64,000 nt of DNA from DATFFO01 sp963744905 (GTDB lineage Bacteria > Actinomycetota > Acidimicrobiia > Spongiisociales > ZC4RG35). Position 1 is the first letter of the stretch. Every line of letters begins with the position of its first letter. The translations under genes and the position numbers were made by a program. Below, piece by piece: positions 41,183-52,855 of this stretch. Under the pieces are notes generated by a model, which ran no database searches, was not told the DNA's origin, and saw only the letters and a list, made by a program, of their open reading frames with translations. The stretch covers positions 806,001-870,000 of the forward strand of contig CAVUUV010000003.1 in assembly GCA_963744905.1 (NCBI GenBank). Reading direction: 5' to 3'.

Positions 41183-42625
41183 ATGCGAATCCTGTTCGTG
41201 ACGTCGGAGGTGGCGCCCTTTTCGAAGGTGGGGGGGCTGGGTGATGTCGCGGCCGCCTTGCCCAGAGCACTGACCGAACTGGGGCACGAGGTGGCGGTGG
41301 TCACCCCTCACTACGACACGATCGGCTTCCAGGGGACCGAACTCGAACCCGTCGATCCGAATCGGCTCACCCTGAGAATGGGTCGGGCCCGGTTCGAGAC
41401 CCGGTTCCATCGACTCAACGTACGGGGGGTCCCTGTCACCTTGGTCGACATACCCTCGCTGTATCACCGGGGCGCCGTCTACACCGAGGACACCGACGAG
41501 CACATCCGCTTCGCCGCCCTGAGCCGGGCGGCATTGGAGTTGTGCCTGCATCAACAGTGGGCGCCAGACGTGATCCACTGCAATGACTGGCAGACGGCTC
41601 TCATCCCTGTCTATCTCCGCACCACCCATCGCCACGACTCCATCTTCGCCGCCACCAGGACCGTTCTCACCATCCACAACCTCGCCTATCAGGGAGCATT
41701 CGCGAAAGCGGCGGTGGAGGAGATCGGCCTGGGATGGGACACCGGGATGCTGAATCAGGAACACCTGTCCGAGGGATGGGTGGGATTCCTCGAGTCCGGG
41801 ATCACCTATGCCGACGCCCTGACCACCGTCAGCCCCACCTACGCCCGGGAGATACTCACCCCCCAACACGGTGCGGGCCTTGATGGGCTGTTGCGCGCTC
41901 GTCGAGACGACCTGGTCGGGATCCTGAACGGGATCGACACCGATGTATGGAATCCGGTCACCGACGATCAGATCCCCTTCCGCTACTCGGAGAAGAGCCT
42001 GTGGCGCAAGGAATGGAACAAACGCCGGCTCCTCGAAGGTCTGGGCCTGAACTACGACAAGGGGACGGCGGTGTTCGGCGTTGTGAGCCGGCTGGTACAT
42101 CAGAAGGGGATAGAGCTCCTGGTCGGTCCGCTGGCGGGGCTTCTGGAGTCGACCGACTCCCGATTCGTGGCGCTGGGCACCGGCGAAGCCCGGATCGAAG
42201 AGGGACTGGGGTGGCTGGTGGACCGGTTTCCCGACCGGGCTCGGTTCGTATCCGGATACGACGAGCAGCTCTCCCATCTGATAGAAGCCGGAAGCGACGT
42301 CTTCCTCATGCCTTCCCTGTACGAGCCGTGCGGGCTCAACCAGATGTACAGCCTGGCCTATGGGACCGCGCCTCTGGTCCGCCGAACCGGAGGGCTGGCC
42401 GACACGGTCCAGCATTGGGATCCCTCCGCCAAGACCGGCACGGGTTTCGTATTCGAGACGTTCGACGAGGGCGGAGTCTGGTGGGCTCTGACAGAGGCCG
42501 TGGCAGCGCGGACGGACTCGACCGGTTGGAAGCAGCTCCAACTCAACGGGATGGCAGTCGACAACTCCTGGACCGAGCGGGCCGGCCACTACGAGGATCT
42601 ATACGAGGGACTCGTGGCACGATGA
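41183..42625 (+). CDS. glgA: Glycogen synthase (ADP-glucose, GT5)
   Basis: 480 residues. N-terminal 'EVAPFSKVGGLGDVAAALP' holds the KxGGL nucleotide-sugar site; the C-terminal 'PSLYEPCGLNQMYSLAYGTAPLVRRTGGLADTV' (two blocks) is the GT-B donor site. It extends alpha-1,4-glucan from ADP-glucose. It stands alone here, without glgB/C/P. ATG 41183 gives the conserved start MRILFVTSE. The next gene is convergent, 3 bp away. Confidence 0.95.
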   Translation: MRILFVTSEVAPFSKVGGLGDVAAALPRALTELGHEVAVVTPHYDTIGFQGTELEPVDPNRLTLRMGRARFETRFHRLNVRGVPVTLVDIPSLYHRGAVYTEDTDEHIRFAALSRAALELCLHQQWAPDVIHCNDWQTALIPVYLRTTHRHDSIFAATRTVLTIHNLAYQGAFAKAAVEEIGLGWDTGMLNQEHLSEGWVGFLESGITYADALTTVSPTYAREILTPQHGAGLDGLLRARRDDLVGILNGIDTDVWNPVTDDQIPFRYSEKSLWRKEWNKRRLLEGLGLNYDKGTAVFGVVSRLVHQKGIELLVGPLAGLLESTDSRFVALGTGEARIEEGLGWLVDRFPDRARFVSGYDEQLSHLIEAGSDVFLMPSLYEPCGLNQMYSLAYGTAPLVRRTGGLADTVQHWDPSAKTGTGFVFETFDEGGVWWALTEAVAARTDSTGWKQLQLNGMAVDNSWTERAGHYEDLYEGLVAR

Positions 42626-42628
42626 GGC

Positions 42629-43565
42629 TCAATGAGCTTGCAGCCAGGCGGCGGAGCCGTCCACGCATTCTCGCGTGTAGGGGTGGCGTGGAAAGTAGTC
42701 GAAGGCATGCACCCCTCCCGGGTACACGGCCAGGTCGACGTCGTTTCCCGCTGCTGCCCAGCGACTGGCCATGAACAGCGTGTCGTCGAGCAGCGGATCC
42801 ATGGTGCCGACCACGAAACGTGCCGGAGGCAAGGCGGACAGGTCGGCGTACAGGGGCGATACGGCGGGGTCAGAGCGGACGCCAGAGGGGAAGGCCTGGT
42901 CGGCGAACCAGGCGATCAGCGGGCCCGAGAGGATCAGGTCCCGATCTCCCCAGCGTCGTACCGAGGGGGTCATTCCCACGTCGAAACAGCCGTAACCGAA
43001 CAGAGCGCCACTGAAGGTGCCCCGGGGCATCTGGAGCAAGGTGAGGGCAGCGAGGTGGGCTCCCGCCGACTCACCTCCGAGGAGGAAGTGATCGGTGCCC
43101 CACCGATCGGAACCATGGGCGACAAGCCATCGGGCCGCCGATAGGCAATCCTCCAACCCGGCCGGATGAGGATGCTCCGGTGCCAGTCGATATTCGACCG
43201 AGACCACCACGAGACCAGCTCTCTCGGCCAGCTCGTGGTTGATGGCGTCATGATGGTGGGCGGCTCCCAGAACCCATCCTCCGCCGTGGATGTGCAGGTA
43301 CACGGCTCGAGGCTTCGATTCGGGCTCGAGGATGTGCAGAGCGCAGCGAACCCGATTCCGTGGCGATCTCCTCGTCCCGCGCCCCCGGTGCCGTCGCCAT
43401 CGGACCGAATATCGATCGACCGTCCTCCCGGTCCCGCCTCGCCCGGACCGGACCAACGTCGATGACGCTGAGGCGATTGGCCAGCGCGCCCTCCAGCCAG
43501 TCGTTGAATCGAGTCACTTGTTCGGGGATGGCGCCGGTGGCGAATAGGGATGGGTCCAGGAGCAT
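42629..43565 (-). pseudogene. Alpha/beta hydrolase (hormone-sensitive-lipase type), frameshifted
   Basis: Two frames together make one normal protein. The N-terminal part starts at ATG 43565 (MLLDPSLFATGAIPEQVTRF) and runs to about 43352. The rest, in another frame, holds the oxyanion 'HIHGGGWVLG', the nucleophile 'GGESAGAH', the Asp region and the His 'GGVHAFDYFP'. The switch needs one base removed from the GGG run at 43351-43353. The catalytic triad is intact, so this is either a recent inactivation or an assembly error. It would hydrolyse short-chain esters. Confidence 0.75.
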
Positions 43566-43600
43566 TTCCGGGACGTTATCGCCCCGATCCGACCCCTGTC

Positions 43601-44836
43601 TCAAGCCGCCGCTTCGAGCGGGCCCCGACGGGCGGCGACGAGGAACAGGACCCCCGACACCATCCCCGCCATCACGACCACCGCCCCCGAGACCCCGAAG
43701 ACGGTGCGAACCCCGAGCAGAGTTGCCAGGCCACCGGCGATCGCCAGCGAGGCCACCTGGGCGGCCGTGGTGGAGGCGCTGAGAGCAGCGGCAGCCCGGC
43801 CCAGGACCCGGGCCGGGGCCTCACGCTGCATGATGGTGGTGGCCGAGGCCTGCACCGGGGCGACGGCCAGACCGACCAGGGCCATCAATACAGTGAGGCC
43901 GAGGACGCCCTGGACGGTAGCGAAGGCCGCCACCACCACGCCCACCGCGACCAGGCCCACTCCCACCAGGGTGGAGGGGCGAAATCGGGCTGCCAGAACC
44001 GCCACCACGGCCCCAGCAACCACCACCCCGGCCGACTGTGCTCCCTCCAGCAGACCGAACCAGGACTCGGATATGCCCAGCGTCCCGACGACGAAGGGGA
44101 CGATGAGTCCGTTGACCGCTCCCAGGCCGAACATGGCCAGTGTGGCCGCTACCAGCACTCCAAGAAGCCAGCGAGAGTGCACCAGGGTCTTGATGCCGTC
44201 GGCCAGCTCGCGCCACACACCGGAGGGCTGGGATCCGGGTGCGGCCGGCACCGGGGCGGCTCCGGTCACCAGCCGGCTGACCAGGGAGGCGGAGATGAGG
44301 AAGGTCAGGGCATCGGTGAGAAAGATGGGAGCGAAATCACCCGTGAGACCCACCATCAGCCCGGCGGTGGCGGTCCCGGCAGCGTATCCCACCATCCGGG
44401 TCGCCTCGGCCAGCGAATTGGCCGAGAGCAGTTGGTCGCCCTGCACCACTCTGGGAAGCAGCGCCTGGCGCGCCGGCCGGAAGAAGGTTCCCACCGAGGC
44501 ATGCACGAAGACGATCCCGTACAACAGCCACAGTCGCGACGGGTGCATCACCGTCAACAGGCCCACCACCAGCACGGCCCGGATCAGATCAGACCCGACC
44601 ATGGTCGATTTGAGGTTCCAGCGGTCTACCCAGACCCCGGCCATCATGCCCACCACCAGGGCAGGAAGAGCGGTGGCGATGAGAATCGAGGCCACGGCCG
44701 CCTCATCGCCGGTCAGCCGCTGCACCAGGAACATGAGGCTGAACAGGGTGAGGGAGTCGCCGAAATCGGACACGATCTGGGCGATCCAGAGACGCCGAAA
44801 GTCGGCGATCCCCAGCAGCGAGCGCAGATCACCCAC
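43601..44836 (-). CDS. MFS_3-type (enterobactin exporter-like) major facilitator
   Basis: About 411 residues, 12 predicted membrane helices, from GTG 44836 (MGDLRSLLGIADFRRLWIAQ). The 'ADFRRLWIAQIVSDFGDSL' start and the mid-loop 'RPARQALLPRVVQGDQLLSANSL' are characteristic of the EntS/MFS_3 group. The start overlaps the end of the ArsR-type regulator by 8 bp, so both are one operon. The substrate is unknown. Confidence 0.85.
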   Translation of the reverse strand: MGDLRSLLGIADFRRLWIAQIVSDFGDSLTLFSLMFLVQRLTGDEAAVASILIATALPALVVGMMAGVWVDRWNLKSTMVGSDLIRAVLVVGLLTVMHPSRLWLLYGIVFVHASVGTFFRPARQALLPRVVQGDQLLSANSLAEATRMVGYAAGTATAGLMVGLTGDFAPIFLTDALTFLISASLVSRLVTGAAPVPAAPGSQPSGVWRELADGIKTLVHSRWLLGVLVAATLAMFGLGAVNGLIVPFVVGTLGISESWFGLLEGAQSAGVVVAGAVVAVLAARFRPSTLVGVGLVAVGVVVAAFATVQGVLGLTVLMALVGLAVAPVQASATTIMQREAPARVLGRAAAALSASTTAAQVASLAIAGGLATLLGVRTVFGVSGAVVVMAGMVSGVLFLVAARRGPLEAAA

Positions 44837-45395
44837 CAGGCACCCACCGGGGAAGCACCGCCACCAGGCGCCACATCGGCTCTCCCTGACGATCGTCATA
44901 CTCCCGGAGCAGGTCGTTGAGACGCTCGATGAATTCCGTCCGCCGCTCGGGGTTCAATCTGACCTGGCTCAACGAGATCGTGTTCGAGCCCTCTTCCATG
45001 CGGTCGAGGAGCCCGTGAGCGGCGGCATTCTCCACGCCGCCCTCCATCGTGCGAAATATGAGCTTGATGGCCTCCACCCTCCCCTCGGCGCCATAGTGCT
45101 CCATGAATTTCCGGGAGGGGCGGAACCCGTCGGCGGTGACCACGAACAGTCGCTCGATCAATGATCCCACCGTGCGTTCCTCGGCCACCTCGAGGAAACC
45201 ATGATCTACGAGGAGGTTGACGTGGTAGTAGAGCCGGGTGACCGGCACGGACAGCCGCGCCGCCGCTTCCTTGATGGTGGCCGGTTCCGCGAATATCTCC
45301 AGAAGCTGGACCCGGAACGGAGTAGACAGCACGTCCAACTGCTCCAGGGTGTCGAAAGTGGCGATGCGGGGCTCGGTTCGGGTCTGTGCTGGCAT
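44829..45395 (-). CDS. ArsR-like winged-helix regulator of the MFS operon
   Basis: About 188 residues from ATG 45395. The N-terminal winged helix has 'LSTPFRVQLLEIFAEPATIKEAAARLSVPVTRLYYHVNLLVDHGFL' (shown as consecutive parts of one domain), followed by a C-terminal ligand-binding or dimerisation half without metal-binding cysteines. The gene is followed by the exporter, and an array of TTCAA-type half sites lies just upstream (45411-45447). Probably an autoregulated repressor of the pump. Confidence 0.82.
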   Translation of the reverse strand: MPAQTRTEPRIATFDTLEQLDVLSTPFRVQLLEIFAEPATIKEAAARLSVPVTRLYYHVNLLVDHGFLEVAEERTVGSLIERLFVVTADGFRPSRKFMEHYGAEGRVEAIKLIFRTMEGGVENAAAHGLLDRMEEGSNTISLSQVRLNPERRTEFIERLNDLLREYDDRQGEPMWRLVAVLPRWVPGG

Positions 45396-45410
45396 GACCC
45401 GCAATCTACG

Positions 45411-45447
45411 TTCAACTCAATTGAGCATTCAACCTGTTTGAATTGAA
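45411..45447. promoter_or_regulatory. TTCAA half-site array, candidate operator for the ArsR-like regulator
   Basis: Directly upstream of the regulator are GTTCAACTCAATTGAG (containing the palindrome CTCAATTGAG) and ATTCAA-N4-TTTGAAT, AT-rich islands in GC-rich DNA. The arrangement fits a repressor operator overlapping the promoter. Inference from position and symmetry. Confidence 0.5.
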
Positions 45448-45568
45448 CGGCCACCAGTTGAATGGGGTCGGTCGGGCGATGGACCGCGACCTGCTCGGCA
45501 TCCACCCGGTGCACGGCAGCCCAAACGTGTATCTGGCGACGACGCCCAACCCCCGGATCGGCCAGATG

Positions 45569-45602
45569 CCGAAGGGCCCCGCCAGCTGGCGGGGCCCTTC
45601 GG
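45569..45602. terminator. 34-bp perfect palindrome after groEL
   Basis: CCGAAGGGCCCCGCCAG followed by its reverse complement, 25 bp past the groEL stop. Very stable GC hairpin; no strong U-tract. Terminates groES-groEL and possibly transcription arriving from the other side. Confidence 0.75.
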
Positions 45603-45626
45603 GTCTACTTGTTTGAGTGGACTCGA

Positions 45627-47261
<1,635 letters not shown>

Positions 47262-47280
47262 TACTGATCAACTCCTCTGT

Positions 47281-47571
47281 TCAGCTCACCACGGCGAGCA
47301 GGTCGCGGGCAGAGAGCACCAGGTACTCGGTTCCGTCCAATTTGACCTCGGTACCGGCAAATTTCGAGTAGAGAACCCGGTCGCCCTCTTTGACGTCCAT
47401 GGGAAGACGTTCGCCGTCGTCATCGAGAGCACCCGGGCCTACGGCCAGGACCTTCCCGATCTGCGGCTTCTCCTTGGCGGTGTCGGGAATGACGAGACCC
47501 GAGGGAGTCTTCTGCTCCATGTCGTCTTCGGGCTCGACCACCACCCGGTCGCCGAGAGGCTGCAGCTTCAT
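47281..47571 (-). CDS. groES: Co-chaperonin GroES
   Basis: 96 residues from ATG 47571 with GGAGG upstream (an in-frame extension to 47631 lacks an SD). 'MKLQPLGDRVVVEP', the mobile loop 'KTPSGLVIPDTA' and 'GDRVLYSKFAGTEVKLDG' are standard. It caps GroEL. First gene of groES-groEL. Confidence 0.96.
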   Translation of the reverse strand: MKLQPLGDRVVVEPEDDMEQKTPSGLVIPDTAKEKPQIGKVLAVGPGALDDDGERLPMDVKEGDRVLYSKFAGTEVKLDGTEYLVLSARDLLAVVS

Positions 47572-47647
47572 ATGTTTCCTCCTTGAAGCTTCACTGACTT
47601 CCACGCAGTGCAAGGCTGCGGTAGCAGTCACAGCTTGTGATTGCCAG

Positions 47648-47681
47648 AGTCAAGGTAGCACTCTCACGCCGAGACTGCCAA
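47648..47681 (-). promoter_or_regulatory. Degenerate CIRCE element adjacent to the groES -35
   Basis: Plus strand 47655-47681 reads GTAGCACTC-N9-GACTGCCAA, against the CIRCE consensus TTAGCACTC-N9-GAGTGCTAA: one mismatch in the left arm, two in the right. On the minus strand a -35-like TTGACT (47653-47648) follows within 2 bp. HrcA binding here would block groES-groEL transcription until heat shock. Confidence 0.7.
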
Positions 47682-48030
47682 ATCGCTACCCAGAATCTAA
47701 GTCAAGTGGACTCAGGTTCTCTGCCATCCGGGTCCGGGGAGGAGGCGACGCGAGTGAGCCCCGGGCCTGCACCGGGGCTCACTCCATGTGACGGATATCC
47801 GCGCTCCGCTCGATACCGGGCGGCAGCCCCCGGCCGGACCCGAGCGTTTGGGCGGTGTATCGGCCCCCCGACTGCCAGGTCCGACACCAGGACCGTCCGT
47901 CCGGTCCTTTCATCATCATGATCGGCACCCGGGGCCACCAATCTGGAGCGCCATCCCAGCATGGTCCGCAGGGACTAGTCATCGCGCCGCGTGACCAAAC
48001 ATCGAGCGCGGCGGCCGCATATGGGGCGGT
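47682..48030. other. Intergenic region between groES promoter and tsaD, with a strong hairpin
   Basis: 349 bp with no convincing gene on either strand. It contains the hairpin GAGTGAGCCCCGG-N7-CCGGGGCTCACTC (47752-47784), most likely the terminator of the tsaE-tsaB-rimI-tsaD transcript, and a short CCGTCCGTCCGG stretch. The remaining sequence shows no repeats or motifs I can name. Confidence 0.55.
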
Positions 48031-49028
<998 letters not shown>

Positions 49029-49032
<4 letters not shown>

Positions 49033-49520
49033 GTCAGGCTGTCCCGAATCTCGACCAATCGTTGCGAATACCCGTCGGAGTCGATGTCGTGCGCCCACAT
49101 GATGAGGGCGTCCTCGTCCACGTAGTACTTCTTGCGGACCCCGACCGGAGACATCCCGAACCGTCTGTACAGCGCCTGAGCCGCCCGATTCGACACCCTG
49201 ACCTCCAGGGTCAGACTGCGGGCGCCGGATCCCAATGCCACCTCCACCAGTTGCAGCACCATGCGCGTGCCGACCCCTCCCCCTCTGTGGTCGGGGTCCA
49301 CGACGACCGTGGTGATGTGCGCCTCCTCACCCACCATCATCAGCCCGGCGTATCCAACCACAGAACCGCCCGCCACGGCTTTGATGTAGGTACGGCCCGG
49401 CGCTTCTAGCTCGTCGCGAAACACCCGCTCCGACCAGGGCGTGGAGTAAGTGCGCCGCTCCAGGTCCAGGGCCTCCCCCAGATCGGCTTCGGTGAGCGCG
49501 GCCAGGGTCAGGGTGGTCAT
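49029..49520 (-). CDS. rimI: Ribosomal protein S18-alanine N-acetyltransferase-like (RimI)
   Basis: 163 residues, GNAT fold: 'HITTVVVDPDHRGGGVGTRMVLQLVE' carries the acetyl-CoA pyrophosphate loop, and 'LEVRVSNRAAQALYRRFGM' is the RimI-type motif. Its position between tsaB and tsaD is the standard location of rimI. It acetylates protein N-termini; the S18 substrate is assumed from the family. Confidence 0.93.
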
Positions 49521-49524
49521 GGCC

Positions 49525-50229
49525 TCATCCCCATGGACCGGGCTGGTGGATCAGTTGCCAGTTGATGGTCACGTCGGCATCTCTCAGATACAGGGGACGA
49601 ATCTCGTCGGGATGGGGAAGCTCGTCCCGCTCTAGTCGTCCGGCCCCGATCTCCGCCACCGCTCGGGCGGAGGGATAACGGGGTCGGCCGGTCTTGACCC
49701 GGTGCAGGCCACGCAGGGTCGTCTCGCCCACCGCCGGCACGTCACCGACCACCAGGGTGTCGGCCGGATCAGAGTCCAGCCTCGCCCGGAATCCAACCGG
49801 CTCGACCAGCTCGGCAGGCATGTCTCTGACGACTCCACCCGGGACCGGCCTGTAGGAGGCCACCGCCAGCTCTCCGCGACGGACATCTATGACCGCCCAG
49901 ATGTGGCGCCTCCCGGTGGCTGCGTCCAGCGCCAGGGCATCCAGCGCCGAAACGGGGATCAGGGGCACCCCCAGGGTGGCCCCCAGGCCCTGTGCCGTGG
50001 CCAAACCCACCCTGATCCCGGTGTAGAGGCCGGGACCGACGTCGACCACGATTCCGTCCAGGTCGCTGGGGGACCATCCGGCCTGGTCGAAGCAGAAATC
50101 GATGGCCGGGACCAGGAACTCGGTGTGACCAACTCGATCGACGCGGGCCGCATAGGCCACGGCTTCGCGGCCTTCGGCCAGCGCCACGGAGGATCCAGGC
50201 GTTGATGTCTCGATGGCCAGGAGTTTCAC
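49525..50229 (-). CDS. tsaB: tRNA t6A biosynthesis protein TsaB
   Basis: 234 residues from GTG 50229, which overlaps the tsaE stop (GTGA); a longer frame to 50367 is a shadow of tsaE. 'LLAIETSTPGSSVALAEG' and 'VDVGPGLYTGIRVGLATAQGL' are the family signatures. An ASKHA paralog of TsaD that scaffolds the t6A complex. Confidence 0.94.
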   Translation of the reverse strand: MKLLAIETSTPGSSVALAEGREAVAYAARVDRVGHTEFLVPAIDFCFDQAGWSPSDLDGIVVDVGPGLYTGIRVGLATAQGLGATLGVPLIPVSALDALALDAATGRRHIWAVIDVRRGELAVASYRPVPGGVVRDMPAELVEPVGFRARLDSDPADTLVVGDVPAVGETTLRGLHRVKTGRPRYPSARAVAEIGAGRLERDELPHPDEIRPLYLRDADVTINWQLIHQPGPWG

Positions 50230-50684
50230 GACTCGACCCTGGAGAGGTCTCGCCCGGTCCAGGCCCCCGAGGGCGACAGATGGAGGGTGCGGGTCCCGTC
50301 CTCGCTTACCTCGAAGCGCACGGTCAGTACATCGGGCGGAAGGGCGGAGGCGACCGCCTCGCCCCACTCGATCACCAGCACGCCGCCTGCGGCCCGCTCA
50401 AAAGGGTCGAGATCCTCGAATTCGTAGATCGAGCCGAGCCGGTACGCGTCCACGTGCACGACCGGTAGGAAACCACTTCGATATTCCCTCATCAGAACAA
50501 AGGTAGGGCTCACCACGGGCTCCTCGACGCCGAGTCCGGCCGCCAGCCCTCCCGCGAATCTGGTCTTGCCCGCCCCTAACGGGCCAACCAGAGCCACCAC
50601 ATCCCCCGGGTGGATCTCGGCGGCCAACTTTCCGGCGGCTGCCACCGTGTCCGCCTCGGCCGGGCAGACCACCGTCACGTCCAC
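50226..50684 (-). CDS. tsaE: tRNA t6A biosynthesis ATPase TsaE
   Basis: 152 residues. The Walker A GPLGAGKT (34-41), 'SPTFVLMREY', the 'VDAYRL' box and 'VLVIEWGEAV' are all present. It drives the TsaB-TsaD cycle. The end of the uracil-DNA glycosylase gene overlaps its start by 10 bp, linking the DNA repair gene to this operon. Confidence 0.95.
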   Translation of the reverse strand: MDVTVVCPAEADTVAAAGKLAAEIHPGDVVALVGPLGAGKTRFAGGLAAGLGVEEPVVSPTFVLMREYRSGFLPVVHVDAYRLGSIYEFEDLDPFERAAGGVLVIEWGEAVASALPPDVLTVRFEVSEDGTRTLHLSPSGAWTGRDLSRVES

Positions 50685-51295
50685 AAGCGGGCCTGATACG
50701 GTTCCGGCTCATCCTCGGCGGTGTCCGCTGCTGGCAGGGCAGGTTCGGCCAGGGCGGATCGGATCAACTGGAAGTCGTCACGCATGGCGTTGGTGACCCG
50801 GTCGCCCCCACGGAGGGCAGCGGCGGGATGAAAGGTGGGAACGAGGGTCGACTCGAGCCACCACGGGTAGGAGCGCCCCCGGAGGCGGGTGATACCGGTG
50901 CTGGTGCGGAGCAACAACTTGGTGGCGAAGTTGCCCAATGTCACCACGACCCGGGGTCGGATCAGCCTGATCTGTTCTCGCAGGTAGCCCTTGCAGCACT
51001 CGATCTCGTCCGGAAGGGGGTCGCGGTTGTTGGGCGGCCGGCACTTGAGGACATTGGCGATGTAGACGGACTGGCGATCGATGCCGATCTCCGCCAGGAG
51101 CTGGTCGAGAAGCTGACCCGCCCGGCCCACGAAGGGCTCCCCCTGCAGGTCTTCGTTGCGGCCCGGCGCCTCCCCCACGAACATGACCTCGGCCCGGGGC
51201 GAACCGACGCCGAACACGACGTTGGTTCGAGACTCCGACAGTCGACACTTGACGCACGTCTCGGCCTCTGCCCTCAGCTCCTCTAGCTCGATCAA
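50675..51295 (-). CDS. Iron-sulfur uracil-DNA glycosylase (family 4/5 type)
   Basis: 206 residues from TTG 51295 with GGAGG 7 nt upstream; no ATG is suitably placed. The cluster cysteines are in 'CVKCRLSESR' and 'CRPPNNRDPLPDEIECC'; the catalytic motif 'GEAPGRNEDLQGEPFVGRAGQLL' (two blocks) and 'PTFHPAAAL' are typical of family 4. It removes uracil from DNA. It leads into tsaE with a 10-bp overlap. Confidence 0.9.
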   Translation of the reverse strand: MIELEELRAEAETCVKCRLSESRTNVVFGVGSPRAEVMFVGEAPGRNEDLQGEPFVGRAGQLLDQLLAEIGIDRQSVYIANVLKCRPPNNRDPLPDEIECCKGYLREQIRLIRPRVVVTLGNFATKLLLRTSTGITRLRGRSYPWWLESTLVPTFHPAAALRGGDRVTNAMRDDFQLIRSALAEPALPAADTAEDEPEPYQARLWT

Positions 51296-51359
51296 GACAT
51301 CACCTCCAGGCACGATCGGCCCCAACGGTCTGGTGGCCAGCCCGCTCGCACCAGGCCCA

Positions 51360-52253
51360 TTATGGCCGGGAGGCTCGTAGAGCCGCCTCGAGCGCCCTCC
51401 CGGTCGCCTCCCAGGCCGCCTCCGCCACCAGATCGGCATCGGCCACGGCCGGCCCACACGAGACGGCGAAGACGGCATCCCCGTCATGGCTGGTATGGAC
51501 CGGCCGGACACAGACCGCGAGTGCGTCGTGGCCACGCACCGCCAGGCGCCGTAACTTGGCACGGGTCAGCGTCGCATCGGTAGCCACCAGCGCCAGGGTC
51601 GTCTGTTCCAGCGGCCTGGGAGGCGCCTGGGGCGGACCGGGGACCAGGGCCCCACCGGTGAGGGCCTCACCCTCCAGGGTGAAGATGTCGCCCACGGCGT
51701 TGACCACCACCAGGGCCCCTACCACGAACCCGTCTCCCCGCACCAGGGAAGAGCCCAGACCACCCGGCCCAACCGCCTCGATCCCCCGCCACCCCGCCAC
51801 CATCGTCCCGGTCCCGGCTCCCACTCGGCCCTGGGCCACCGGATCGGAAGATGCGCTCCGGTAGGCGGCGGCACCCTGCCCCGGGCCGGGACGTACGGTG
51901 CCGTCGCCGACCATGAGGTCGTACACGACCGCCGCGGGGACGATCGGGACCGGGCCCATCAGCGCCGGGTGACCCCTTCCGTCGGCCTCGAGCTCAGCCA
52001 TCACACCGTCGGCCGCTGCCAGGCCGAAGGCGGAGCCTCCAGTGAACAAGATCGCCTGAGCGGTCTCGACCGTCATGCCCGGTTCCAACAGGGCGGCCTC
52101 ACGCGATCCCGGTGCTGCTCCTCGAAACTCAGCCGTGACCACGTTGGGCTCGGGGAGGACGATCACCGTGCAGCCGGTCAGCGCCTCCGTGTCGGTCCAG
52201 TGCCCGACCGCCACACCGGGTACGGCCGTGAGGGTCCGGTTGTCTTCTGTCAT
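51360..52253 (-). CDS. P1-family (S58, DmpA/NylC-like) peptidase
   Basis: 297 residues from ATG 52253. The N-terminal-nucleophile fold is shown by 'ILFTGGSAFGLAAADGVM', 'GAGTGTMVAG' and 'GALVVVNAVGDIF', the last marking the usual autocleavage region. Members act as aminopeptidases or amide hydrolases, and some are inactive. The residue expected right after the autocleavage Asn is not a clear Ser or Thr, so activity is uncertain. It ends 64 bp before the UDG gene. Confidence 0.82.
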   Translation of the reverse strand: MTEDNRTLTAVPGVAVGHWTDTEALTGCTVIVLPEPNVVTAEFRGAAPGSREAALLEPGMTVETAQAILFTGGSAFGLAAADGVMAELEADGRGHPALMGPVPIVPAAVVYDLMVGDGTVRPGPGQGAAAYRSASSDPVAQGRVGAGTGTMVAGWRGIEAVGPGGLGSSLVRGDGFVVGALVVVNAVGDIFTLEGEALTGGALVPGPPQAPPRPLEQTTLALVATDATLTRAKLRRLAVRGHDALAVCVRPVHTSHDGDAVFAVSCGPAVADADLVAEAAWEATGRALEAALRASRP

Positions 52254-52263
52254 TGCCGCGCCC

Positions 52264-52791
52264 TCATCGGGGCCGCCAATACACGCCGCGCTCTCGCCGT
52301 AAAAGGCCGGCACCGACCAGCTCCCGTCGCAACCAGGCCGTGTCCTCGTGGGCGCGGGATATGAGGTCGTTCACCTCGGACTCACCCATACGCTCTCCGG
52401 GCGGGAAGCGCTCGACCAGCCAGTGGAGGATCACGTCCCGTTTGCTCCGCTTGGCGGGAATCTCCGCCAGACGCTCGCCGTGCACGAACGAGCGCATCAC
52501 GGCAGCGTCGTGCTCCTCGGCCCGGGCGACCTCTTCGGGCCGGGTAGCGAGGATGGCCCGGCTCATCTCGTCCAATCGGGCCGAGTCGAGGCTGTAACGG
52601 CGGGTGGTCCCGTCTGCGGTCGCCGTCACGAGACCGACCTTTCGCAGTCGACCGAGATGGTGGCTCACGGTGGCTTCCCGCAAGTTGAGGAGTTCGGCCA
52701 ACTCCCCCACGCTGGCCGGGCGGCGGGAGAGCAAGCCGATGATTTCGAGGCGGCTGCGGTCCGCCAGCGCCTTGTAGAAGTCGAGGAGCAC
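52264..52791 (-). CDS. ArsR-type winged-helix regulator with DUF2087 domain
   Basis: 175 residues from GTG 52791. The N-terminal 'ALADRSRLEIIGLLSRRPASVGELAELLNLREATVSHHLGRLRKVGL' (one domain, shown in continuous family order) is an ArsR HTH; the C-terminal 'RDVILHWLVERFPPGERMGESEVNDLI' and 'DTAWLRRELV' match DUF2087. Such proteins are stand-alone regulators of unknown signal. A palindrome at 52815-52828 just upstream suggests autoregulation. It is followed by the P1 peptidase 10 bp later. Confidence 0.82.
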   Translation of the reverse strand: MLLDFYKALADRSRLEIIGLLSRRPASVGELAELLNLREATVSHHLGRLRKVGLVTATADGTTRRYSLDSARLDEMSRAILATRPEEVARAEEHDAAVMRSFVHGERLAEIPAKRSKRDVILHWLVERFPPGERMGESEVNDLISRAHEDTAWLRRELVGAGLLRRERGVYWRPR

Positions 52792-52814
52792 GGAAGAGTT
52801 CAGACCATGCAGTT

Positions 52815-52828
52815 TAGACGGTCGTCTA
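52815..52828. promoter_or_regulatory. Small palindrome upstream of the ArsR/DUF2087 regulator
   Basis: TAGACG-GT-CGTCTA, 24 bp upstream of the GTG start, in a locally AT-richer stretch between the regulator and alr. A likely operator for the regulator. Confidence 0.45.
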
Positions 52829-52855
52829 TGTTCAAGCCACCTGATTAGGTAACGG

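Noticed and set aside
43351..43353. Programmed frameshift in the alpha/beta hydrolase
   Set aside because: No slippery heptamer or downstream pseudoknot is apparent, and a simple one-base indel in a G run explains the break.
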